From JAEUSG01 sp964590225 (lineage in GTDB: Bacteria; Fibrobacterota; OXYB2-FULL-49-7; JAEUSG01): DNA of 24,386 bases. The notes beneath the pieces are model-generated. The model was given only the letters and a program-made list of their open reading frames with translations. It was not told where the DNA came from and searched no databases. Within the stretch, counting starts at the first letter, position 1; each line of letters starts with the position of its first letter. The position numbers were made by a program, and so were the translations under genes. Of this stretch, positions 5,828 through 12,771 are shown one piece after another. Location: contig CAZPWS010000049.1 in assembly GCA_964590225.1 (NCBI GenBank), positions 1 to 24,386 of the forward strand, read 5' to 3'.

Positions 5828-6124
5828 CTATTTAAGATATCTCTCGATATCCAAAGCTCCGTGAAAAATACCAAGAATAAGAACCGTTGTTCTGTCTTGA
5901 ATTAGATAGGCAATCCTATAATGACCGTACAATATTATTCTAATCTCTCCGTCAGGTTCTGATTGATAACGATGGCCAATTTCAGGAAATTGTTTCAGAT
6001 CTTGAACTTTTTGATAGATACCAATTGTTACATTTTCAGCAACAGAAGGAGTCTTTAGAATTAAATAGTCATGAATTTCATGGAGCCACCGCTCTGCTTC
6101 ACTTGTCCATCTTATTTCTGCCAT
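5828..6124 (-). CDS. RelE/ParE-family toxin, copy B
   Basis: The protein is identical over 98 residues to the toxin at 917-1213, and the DNA shows no change that I can see. The same IRWTSEAERWLHEI and EIRIILYGHYRIAYLI motifs apply. It overlaps its antitoxin by 13 bases. Two identical toxin/antitoxin sets in one locus should cross-neutralise each other. Confidence 0.88.
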   Translation of the reverse strand: MAEIRWTSEAERWLHEIHDYLILKTPSVAENVTIGIYQKVQDLKQFPEIGHRYQSEPDGEIRIILYGHYRIAYLIQDRTTVLILGIFHGALDIERYLK

Positions 6125-6297
6125 GCATGAATCCGTTGCAACATCTCATTATTGTCAATTGTGTTACCGTTACGGACATCAAGCAACCCTCGTTCAACCA
6201 TTTTGTTGAAGGCTAATTCTTGTAATATCTCATCATAAGATGAATCTTCTGGCTGTGACTTTATTATTGCTGTCATTTTATCTTTAACAATAGACAT
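6112..6297 (-). CDS. antitoxin of the ParE-type pair, copy B
   Basis: It is identical to the antitoxin at 1201-1386. It overlaps the end of the TumE-like gene at 6284 by 14 bases in another frame, so in this copy it is probably transcribed from the upstream TumA/TumE promoter. That differs from copy A. Confidence 0.78.
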   Translation of the reverse strand: MSIVKDKMTAIIKSQPEDSSYDEILQELAFNKMVERGLLDVRNGNTIDNNEMLQRIHAWQK

Positions 6298-6580
6298 TTA
6301 TTAAAACGCCCTCTAAATAATGACAATGGTGAGGATGCGTATCAATATCAGGCCAATGTGGCTCATTATCCCATCTACATAACAACTGACCATCAATTGA
6401 CTGCCATTGAAATGAATACTTAAGACGCTGACCTTCAAAAACATAATACCTAACCCACAAAACACTCCGATCATTAAAAATAAGCTTACATCTCAAGGCC
6501 ATGTTTGAACCGGAATTGTCGTAGAACAATACTTCGTAAGACTTTATCAATGTGTGATATTTTTGGAACAGCTCAAACAC
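6284..6580 (-). CDS. TumE-like (DUF6516) toxin, C-terminally truncated
   Basis: The core YSFQWQSIDGQLLCRWDNEP then HWPDIDTHPHHCH is the signature of the DUF6516/TumE toxin family. The upstream half (SYEVLFYDN, LIFNDRSVLWVRYYVFEGQR) is the expected beta-rich part. Start is uncertain: the frame opens at 6607, but GTG 6580 gives a normal N-terminus and a short overlap with the antitoxin gene. After HHCHYLEGV the family normally continues; here the duplicated block intrudes and adds NVYC-stop. I judge it a fragment with perhaps 10-25 residues lost, so activity is doubtful. Confidence 0.7.
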   Translation of the reverse strand: MFELFQKYHTLIKSYEVLFYDNSGSNMALRCKLIFNDRSVLWVRYYVFEGQRLKYSFQWQSIDGQLLCRWDNEPHWPDIDTHPHHCHYLEGVLINVYC

Positions 6581-6857
6581 AAAAACGAGTCTCTTCTGCT
6601 CTCGCATTCCACCAATCTAATGCCCTCACAGCATATTCCCATTCCATAAAATCATCGGACTCATTAAAATTTTCAGATCCAACTACACTCTGCGCCTTAT
6701 TAACAACAATAGAAAACGGAGCACCATATTTAATTTCATAGCGTTTAATTTCTGCCTCAAAGAAAGTCTTTTTAGAAAGAGCAACAAATAAAGCATGTTC
6801 CCGCAACACAGCATCCTCGCTGATGCCCTCTTTCTCAAGTATCTCATGTACTGTCAT
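6573..6857 (-). CDS. antitoxin-side partner of the TumE-like toxin
   Basis: This 94-residue helical protein has a C-terminal pattern (EAEIKRYEIKYGAPFSIVV, then FMEWEYAVRALDWWNARAEE) typical of small genes directly upstream of DUF6516 toxins. AAGG lies eight bases before the ATG at 6857. It is intact. It overlaps the toxin gene's 5' end by about 8 bases if the GTG start is used. No DNA-binding motif is obvious. Confidence 0.65.
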   Translation of the reverse strand: MTVHEILEKEGISEDAVLREHALFVALSKKTFFEAEIKRYEIKYGAPFSIVVNKAQSVVGSENFNESDDFMEWEYAVRALDWWNARAEETRFCV

Positions 6858-6900
6858 AATAATAACCTTGTTAATGTTTCAACAGTAAAATAATATGTCT

Positions 6901-6972
6901 TTAGGATATAAATGTCAAATATTTATCGATGGAACGATACAACGCCCTACGGGCGCCACTCAGGCAGCGCTT
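6901..6972. repeat. composite hairpin repeat between the TA island and the glycan locus
   Basis: CGATACAACGCCCTACGGGC then GCCACTCAGGCAGCGCTTGG is nearly identical to the right part of the 824 and 5735 elements. Its left flank (GATATAAATGTC, TCGATGGAA) is shared with the 5068 copy. It lies between the TumA-like start and the GT-C gene stop at 6987. Confidence 0.75.
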
Positions 6973-6986
6973 GGTGGGTGATTAAT

Positions 6987-8756
6987 TTAATGATTGAAGC
7001 TTCTTTCAAGAATAACAAACTCACCGTTTGACCAGGTTTCTTTATAATCCTCAAATGCTGGATGAGTCTCTATTAGCCTCACTCTATCAGCCATTTGATA
7101 CGATCTGTTATCTACATTTTTTCTTCTTACTAAACATTTAACATCAACATCTTTTGTCAATAATTCATCAAGCCTATCTCTAAGTTGCCCAATAGATAAA
7201 TGTCTCGGTGCACAATGCTTAATTGCAGGATTTGTTTCTGTTAAATAGTAAAGTAGCTCCATGCTTGCATAAGCCATAATAACATCGCCAGGCGTAAATA
7301 ATGAGTCACATTTATCCAAAAGTGAATTTACTGTAGAAGCATTATTTTTTGTAGTGTAAATCCCTTTTAGTTTATGATGTTTAAGAGTCGTATTCAATTC
7401 AAGGCGATTAGTGCTATCCCGATATGTATCAAAGACTCTAAAAGTAAAACCTGAAATACAGAGAGCAATTATTAACATAATCACAGTATCGCAATTGATG
7501 ATTTTACTTCGCATCTCAGAATTATCGCTATGGATTTTATCAAGAAAAAATACATACAACAAAGGGAAAAGCAACCATGAACCGTGTAGCGCCTTGATTA
7601 TACCCGTATTACTCCCAAAAAATGCCGCAATGGCAATGCCAGCAGCAATAGCAATACTGCCAACAAACAGCCGACTAACATGATATTTTCGTAGCAATGA
7701 AACCGCTATTGCAGCCACGCCCAAAATCATTACGCCTATAAATAAATGTTTGGCAATAAATAGATGGTGAACATACCCTGTCATGTAAAATGAAGGAGCA
7801 ATCATTATCAATGATATGAACGACACACCAACTGAGTACTTTACATGTTTCTTCTCGTCAAAAAGTTTTATGGCCTTAGACAATTTTTGAAACAGCAAAA
7901 TAGTAAGGAACACCACAATACCCCATATAGCAGCAATTATGCCACCAAGTATATAGGATTTGATTAGGTTGGATAAAAGGCGGTATTCGTTAAAATCCTC
8001 TGTACTGCTTAACTTTGAAGAACCAATCACTATCGCCGCCACTTTTTCTGCATAGCCACCAAGTAAATCAATTTTCCAGAGGATGAATGCAGAAAAAAGA
8101 AGCCCGATTATGATACCGGAAAAGAGCAAAGTATATGTTTTAACTGCACCCAACAGCCTCATTCTTTTTCTTACTGCATCATAAGAAATCACTAAAAGAA
8201 TTGGTACGATAGAAATCACATAGGGGAACCTCGTCATTACGGCCACGATGAACAAAAAGCCAGAAGATGTGATAAGAAGAAATCTTGCGGCATTCTTTAA
8301 ACTATCTTTATAATATCCAACAAGAAACAACCCACCGGAAATTACCATTATTCCACCTCCGAGAGTATCGTAATTTATACATAGTATTCCTATCGGTGGA
8401 TAGAAGAAGTTAAGAATAACAAGGGACTGGAAGACCCTATTTACTGGAAAAAGCTGAGAGAGGATAATGAGCAATAATACACAGAGAGTGGCTACATAAA
8501 AGGCAAACAAAAGTCTTGTTCCCAATATGCCCGGCATACCAAATAAATTAAGTAGAAAACCTCCTCCGTAATCAGCGAACCAAACTAATCCAGACTCAAA
8601 CCACTTAGAACCATTAATGGTTAAAGCTTGTTTGGCCAATGCAATACCTTCATCGGTAAAATCTATACCTTGAAATATCCATACAGCTTGATATAGAAAG
8701 ACAAAAAACAAAAGATACATGCATTTTTGTACCAAACTATATCCAGTTTTACTCAT
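6987..8756 (-). CDS. polytopic membrane protein, probable GT-C-fold glycosyltransferase
   Basis: This 589-residue protein has about a dozen hydrophobic segments over residues 10-440 and a soluble C-terminal domain (about 440-589). The first loop after TM1 carries DFTDEGIALAKQAL. An acidic D-E motif there is the usual metal or catalytic site of GT-C enzymes such as ArnT and PMT, which move sugars from polyprenyl phosphate on the periplasmic side. The C-terminal CDSLFTPGDVIMAYASMELL and YYLTETNPAI resemble the soluble tails of such enzymes. AAGGAG precedes the ATG. It is divergent from the operon encoding the lipid-carrier glycosyltransferase and the flippase-like pair, so it is a candidate final transferase. 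The acceptor is unknown. Confidence 0.65.
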   Translation of the reverse strand: MSKTGYSLVQKCMYLLFFVFLYQAVWIFQGIDFTDEGIALAKQALTINGSKWFESGLVWFADYGGGFLLNLFGMPGILGTRLLFAFYVATLCVLLLIILSQLFPVNRVFQSLVILNFFYPPIGILCINYDTLGGGIMVISGGLFLVGYYKDSLKNAARFLLITSSGFLFIVAVMTRFPYVISIVPILLVISYDAVRKRMRLLGAVKTYTLLFSGIIIGLLFSAFILWKIDLLGGYAEKVAAIVIGSSKLSSTEDFNEYRLLSNLIKSYILGGIIAAIWGIVVFLTILLFQKLSKAIKLFDEKKHVKYSVGVSFISLIMIAPSFYMTGYVHHLFIAKHLFIGVMILGVAAIAVSLLRKYHVSRLFVGSIAIAAGIAIAAFFGSNTGIIKALHGSWLLFPLLYVFFLDKIHSDNSEMRSKIINCDTVIMLIIALCISGFTFRVFDTYRDSTNRLELNTTLKHHKLKGIYTTKNNASTVNSLLDKCDSLFTPGDVIMAYASMELLYYLTETNPAIKHCAPRHLSIGQLRDRLDELLTKDVDVKCLVRRKNVDNRSYQMADRVRLIETHPAFEDYKETWSNGEFVILERSFNH

Positions 8757-8836
8757 TTCTTCTCCTTATTTAAACATAAAATACATTTAGTCATGTTGCC
8801 AGTACGAATGATGTTTGTTTATTTTCACTTGAGCAA
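8757..8836. promoter_or_regulatory. divergent intergenic region serving both glycan transcripts
   Basis: Only 80 AT-rich bases separate two start codons facing apart, so promoters for both the GT-C gene and the plus-strand operon should lie here. On the minus side AAGGAG is a clear ribosome site. On the plus side the site before ATG 8837 is weak (TTGAGC). I cannot place confident -35/-10 boxes or an operator. Confidence 0.45.
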
Positions 8837-10027
8837 ATGAAAAAATCCATCATGATCTTAGGGGCGGGCACCTATCAAGTACCGCTAATCAAAAAAGCCC
8901 AAGAAATGGGACTAATATCCGTTGTTGTTAGTCCGAGTGGCGATTATCCTGGTATTGAAATTGCGGAAAAACATTTTGACGCAGATATCACCGACACATC
9001 AACTATCCTCCAGATTGCACGACAACAGGATATTTCGGGAATTGTAACAACAGGTTCTGATGTTGGAATACCTACACTTGGTGCAGTTGTGGATGCGCTT
9101 GGGCTTAAAGGCCCCTCCCATCAGATGGCTGTAACGGTATCTTCCAAGACATCTTTCCGTTCTTTTCAAGCCAAACAAAACCTTAGCCATCCAGGATTTG
9201 CGATTTGCAAAAGTGAAGATGATGCAAAAAGGTTTTTTACGGACAATCACGGTGCAAAAATAGTTCTGAAACCGGACGATGCATCAGGCTCTCGTGGCGT
9301 GTCCGTTATTTTGCCAACCCAAAGTGAACATGATTTAATTATGGCTTACCGCAATGCTGTTAAGTATGCGAGAAACAATATCGTTTGTGCGGAACAGTTT
9401 ATTGAGGGGCGGGAGGTTGGGGGTGATGGTTTTTTTGTTAATGGTAAACTCGAATTTTTTACAACAACCGTTAAACACATGGAAGGAGTAGTTGTCCGTG
9501 GCCACTCACTTCCTGGTATAATGAATGAGACTGAACTTAAGGCATTAAAACATGAATTGGAAAACAGTGCTGAACGACTTGGTTACCTCACTGGGCCGGT
9601 AAATTTCGATGCTATGATTAACACTAACAGATGCACTATAATCGAAATGGGACTCCGAAACGGTGGAAATGGAATAGTTGATTTAATAAAATACAGCGAA
9701 AACATTGATCTTGTTGAATGGCTTATTAACTACTCTATATTCAACGAAATGCCTGTCTATACACCGTGTAAACCTCGTATGGTAAGTAGCTATATAGTCG
9801 GGAGTAGAAAAAGCGGAATACTAAAAAGGTTTGCGGATTCTTATTCGCTACAACAAAAAATGCCGGAAATAATTAGTGTTGTTATGGCAAAAAAACTCGG
9901 CGATAGCGTTGAAGAATTTGTGCATAATGCAAATCTGATAGGGTATCTTATAGTTGCTTGTGGAGCGGACTCTTACAACAGCGTTTGTGAAAAAATTGTT
10001 AATGCATTTGGTTTGGAGGTTGAATAG
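8837..10027 (+). CDS. ATP-grasp ligase of the carbamoyl-phosphate-synthase/PurK type
   Basis: The 396-residue protein has an N-terminal Rossmann-like pre-ATP-grasp domain (IMILGAGTYQVPLIKKAQ, residues 5-60). The ATP-grasp core shows KIVLKPDDASGSRGVSV (lysine and glycine-rich loop), CAEQFIEGREVGGDGFF, and GPVNFDAMINTNRCTIIEMG followed by LRNGGNG, which supplies the metal-binding Glu and Asn. Enzymes of this class join a carboxylate to an amine or thiol using ATP. The substrate cannot be read from sequence. In a sugar locus one option is attachment of an amino acid to an amino- or carboxy-sugar. It is the first gene of the operon, and its TAG overlaps the next GTG (TAGTG). Confidence 0.82.
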   Translation: MKKSIMILGAGTYQVPLIKKAQEMGLISVVVSPSGDYPGIEIAEKHFDADITDTSTILQIARQQDISGIVTTGSDVGIPTLGAVVDALGLKGPSHQMAVTVSSKTSFRSFQAKQNLSHPGFAICKSEDDAKRFFTDNHGAKIVLKPDDASGSRGVSVILPTQSEHDLIMAYRNAVKYARNNIVCAEQFIEGREVGGDGFFVNGKLEFFTTTVKHMEGVVVRGHSLPGIMNETELKALKHELENSAERLGYLTGPVNFDAMINTNRCTIIEMGLRNGGNGIVDLIKYSENIDLVEWLINYSIFNEMPVYTPCKPRMVSSYIVGSRKSGILKRFADSYSLQQKMPEIISVVMAKKLGDSVEEFVHNANLIGYLIVACGADSYNSVCEKIVNAFGLEVE

Positions 10028-10971
10028 TGAAAGAGGGAATTAAATATTCAGTAGTTATTCCATGCTATAAATCTGCGGCAATGGTTGAAGAGTTGGCAAA
10101 GAGAGTTTGCGATGTGATGGGAAAGTTTGGTTCATATGAGATAATTTTTGTTGATGACAACAGCCCTGACAAGTGTTGGGAAAAGATAACGCGAATTTGC
10201 TCATTAAATCCTAATACAATTGGAATGCAGCTAATGAAGAACTCCGGTCAAGGTAATGCTACAATTGCTGGAATCGGAATTGCCAATGGTGAATATATAA
10301 TCACTATGGACGATGATCTTCAGCATCCACCTGAAGAGATACCGGTTTTGTTGACAACAATTGATAACGATTCAGACTGTGATGTAATTATTGGTGCACC
10401 GCTTCAGAAAAGGCATGGTCTTATCAGAAGATTAGGTAGCAGCGTAATTAACACTGTAAATAACCTTTTTTTTAAGAAAGATAAAGAGCTAAAATTTACT
10501 GGATTCAGAGTTATAAAACGGATGGTTGCTAAAGAGCTTACAAATATGCTGGTTCCCTATCCCGCTATAGGTCCCATGTTATACTCAATAACGCATAGAA
10601 TTAAGAATGTACAATTTAACCATAAGCCACGCAAAACAGGAAAGAGTAATTATACAGTACGAAAACTCTTTAAGCAAACGCTTGCTAATTTCATTGGGTA
10701 TTCTATGTTTCCGCTACGACTACTTGCTTTTGTTGGCGCTGTTGGCACTTTCACGAGCATGTTAATCGGACTATATTTTTTAATAAGATATTTTACTGTA
10801 GGAATTACGGTCGCTGGCTGGACTTCATTGTTGCTTGTTCTTACGACAATTGCCGGCTTTATATTCTTTGCATTTGGAATAATTGGTGAATACATTTTGA
10901 GAATAACCATAGTCTCTTCAAAAGCACCTCAAGCTACGCCACGCCAAATAATTCGGGCGGAAAAAAATTAA
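10027..10971 (+). CDS. polyisoprenyl-phosphate glycosyltransferase, GT2 family (ArnC/DPM1-like)
   Basis: The N-terminal GT-A domain shows YSVVIPCYKSAAMVEELAKR, EIIFVDDNSPD, GNATIAGIGIANGEYIITMD and DDLQHPPEEIP, the D-x-D and QHPP motifs of the dolichyl/undecaprenyl-phosphate group. Two transmembrane helices follow at about residues 227-250 and 264-288, as in ArnC and GtrB. Such enzymes load a nucleotide-activated sugar onto undecaprenyl phosphate on the cytoplasmic side. The GTG start is supported by GGAGG seven bases upstream. Together with the formyltransferase and the SMR-like pair downstream it suggests an ArnC-type role. The sugar is unproven. Confidence 0.87.
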   Translation: MKEGIKYSVVIPCYKSAAMVEELAKRVCDVMGKFGSYEIIFVDDNSPDKCWEKITRICSLNPNTIGMQLMKNSGQGNATIAGIGIANGEYIITMDDDLQHPPEEIPVLLTTIDNDSDCDVIIGAPLQKRHGLIRRLGSSVINTVNNLFFKKDKELKFTGFRVIKRMVAKELTNMLVPYPAIGPMLYSITHRIKNVQFNHKPRKTGKSNYTVRKLFKQTLANFIGYSMFPLRLLAFVGAVGTFTSMLIGLYFLIRYFTVGITVAGWTSLLLVLTTIAGFIFFAFGIIGEYILRITIVSSKAPQATPRQIIRAEKN

Positions 10972-12059
10972 TGAGATTTCTTTATGTCTCGCGGCAGTTT
11001 AACAGGAGTGGTTACTACATACTTGACAGTCTTATAAAAGCCAATGTTAAGCCCGTTGGGGTATTGCTTCCAACTCTGAATGAAGTGGAAGAATTAAACA
11101 ACATTGGTAAACGGGAAAATTTCGTATCCAACTATCTTAATAATTGCGCTAAAAAAGGGTTGGAACCTGTCAGATTCTTGGAATCAATACAACTTCTTGC
11201 CGAAAAAAATGGTATTCCCGTTTATAAGAAAATGACTATAAAAGGAGAGGTTGTATTCGATTGGCTTAACTCGCTATCGTTGGATATGATTGTACTTGGC
11301 GGAGGTTGGCCTGAGTTGTTACCAACAAATGTGATAAAACTGCCAAAAATTGGCGCAATAAACACACATCCTTCACTTTTGCCAGATTTTAGAGGCACTG
11401 ATATACATCGATGGCAGGTTCTGCACCGAGTAAAAAAATCAGGTACAACGATTCATTATATCGACGAAACTTTCGATACAGGGGACATAATTGGGCAGGT
11501 GGAAGTAATAATTGATAGCAATGATACTCCGCAGGATCTTTTTGACAAAACCGCTAAGGCAGCAGGACCGTTGATGGTTGAGATAATGAAAAACCACATT
11601 GCAAGGTATCCTAATAGGCTTAATGGAATAGTTCAAAAGGAACGAACCAATACCAATCGGTATTACAGTCGATGGCGTTGGGACGATGCTGATTTTCTTA
11701 AAATCGACTGGAATTTGCAGGCGGAAGTTATACGAAGCAAAATATTAGCGTCAACCCAAGAGGATACCGTCTTTAATGGTCCTTATAGTATGCAATGTGG
11801 GAAAAAGTGGATATTTAGAAAAGCAGAGACAGTGGAACTTAAGAGCAAAAACTTGTCTAAGCCTGGTGATATTATCGGCATTGACGATTACGGAATATTG
11901 GTTAAGTGCGCTGATAAGTCTTTGGCTCTTCGTGTTACCCAGATACAGGAAGGAACAAATAGAGGATACCCACAGGAACCGAACACTGGAATTTTGCTAA
12001 CTGATGATAATATTAAAAAAAGTATGTTATTTACAGCGAATAATAATTTTGGAGAATAA
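10971..12059 (+). CDS. formyltransferase of the methionyl-tRNA/ArnA type, probable sugar N-formyltransferase
   Basis: The 362-residue protein contains a Formyl_trans_N domain with GGWPELLP, GAINTHPSLLPDFRGTDIHR and TTIHYIDETFDTGDIIG. The catalytic triad corresponds to Asn131, His133 and Asp169. A C-terminal domain follows (TNRYYSRWRWDDADFLKIDW, then INGPYSM-like VFNGPYSM), similar to the Formyl_trans_C part of FMT and ArnA. It therefore transfers a formyl group from 10-formyltetrahydrofolate to an amine. It lacks the ArnA decarboxylase domain. The setting beside an ArnC-like transferase and, further on, a WecE aminotransferase points to a 4-amino-sugar nucleotide as acceptor. Start ATG overlaps the previous TAA. 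Confidence 0.83.
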   Translation: MRFLYVSRQFNRSGYYILDSLIKANVKPVGVLLPTLNEVEELNNIGKRENFVSNYLNNCAKKGLEPVRFLESIQLLAEKNGIPVYKKMTIKGEVVFDWLNSLSLDMIVLGGGWPELLPTNVIKLPKIGAINTHPSLLPDFRGTDIHRWQVLHRVKKSGTTIHYIDETFDTGDIIGQVEVIIDSNDTPQDLFDKTAKAAGPLMVEIMKNHIARYPNRLNGIVQKERTNTNRYYSRWRWDDADFLKIDWNLQAEVIRSKILASTQEDTVFNGPYSMQCGKKWIFRKAETVELKSKNLSKPGDIIGIDDYGILVKCADKSLALRVTQIQEGTNRGYPQEPNTGILLTDDNIKKSMLFTANNNFGE

Positions 12060-12066
12060 GCGATGG

Positions 12067-12771
12067 ATGTTGTTAAAAAAAATATCTGACTATCAAGCTA
12101 AATACTATGGGGATTTGTTCGATAAAAATGGTGTGTCGGTAGATGCGGTTGCTTCTGGGCTCCAGGTATATAAGGATCTCCGTTATAAAAAATTAAGTGC
12201 GATCTTTTCTAATGATATATCAAAATCGATATCTCTTCATGATGTTGGTTTTGGTCTTGGTCATTATCAGAAATATATAGTTGAAAATTTTGCAGAAAAA
12301 GAGATAAAATATTCTGGTTCTGAGGTAACTGAATCTTTCGTAGAGTATGCCAATAAGAATCTTCGTGGGGAGTTCTTTTTTAGGGATCTGTCAGTTGAAT
12401 CATTTCCGGACAAATACGATTATCTTATCTTCGGCGGCACCTTTTACCATTTGGCAGGTGCAACGCCGGAAGAATATGAAGAATATCTTGTTCGCACAAT
12501 AAAAAATGCTTTTGCCATGTGCAATAAGGGTGTAGCATTCAATCTTATTACTGAATTTGTACAGTACAAGCAAGGCGATCTTTTTTATGCTGACATACAT
12601 AAATTGATGCAATTTATAGTGAGTAATCTTTCAAGATTTATAACCATTTCGCATGATTATCCATTGTTTGAACACACTGTTTTTATTTACAAGCCAGAAT
12701 ACATAAGCAGCCTTTATACCGATACTGCATTCGACAAGTATTTTGCAGAAAGAAAGGCCGCAACTATATGA
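12067..12771 (+). CDS. class I SAM-dependent methyltransferase
   Basis: This protein of about 234 residues has a motif I SLHDVGFGLGHYQKYI where the usual DVGCGxG Cys is Phe, then GSEVTESFVEYANK (motif II) and YDYLIFGGTFYHLAG. The N-terminal DYQAKYYGDLFDKNGVSVDA and YKDLRYKKLSAIF match a methyltransferase subfamily common in sugar loci. Start is ATG 12067; GGAG lies 12 bases upstream. The frame opens earlier at 12004, inside the preceding gene. It overlaps the radical SAM gene by 4 bases. Substrate unknown, probably the sugar or lipid-linked intermediate. Confidence 0.75.
   Translation: MLLKKISDYQAKYYGDLFDKNGVSVDAVASGLQVYKDLRYKKLSAIFSNDISKSISLHDVGFGLGHYQKYIVENFAEKEIKYSGSEVTESFVEYANKNLRGEFFFRDLSVESFPDKYDYLIFGGTFYHLAGATPEEYEEYLVRTIKNAFAMCNKGVAFNLITEFVQYKQGDLFYADIHKLMQFIVSNLSRFITISHDYPLFEHTVFIYKPEYISSLYTDTAFDKYFAERKAATI

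Larger units (their letters stand above)
5650..6299. repeat. long direct repeat, copy B (partner at 739-1388)
   Basis: This is the second copy of the 650-base block, offset by 4,911. The two junctions are informative. On the left it cuts a DUF4160 gene at about 5650. On the right, at 6299, it truncates the TumE-like gene, whose last codons (NVYC) come from the block. The composite hairpin at 5735-5814 is carried within it. Confidence 0.93.

Noticed and set aside
824..6972. CRISPR array
   Set aside because: The repeated elements are irregularly spaced by hundreds to thousands of bases, vary in length, and have genes rather than spacers between them.
10971..12059. Methionyl-tRNA formyltransferase (housekeeping fmt)
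   Set aside because: The catalytic residues fit, but the N-terminus is unusual, it lacks the def/fmt neighbourhood, and it is locked by overlaps into a sugar operon. Not fully excluded without a phylogeny.
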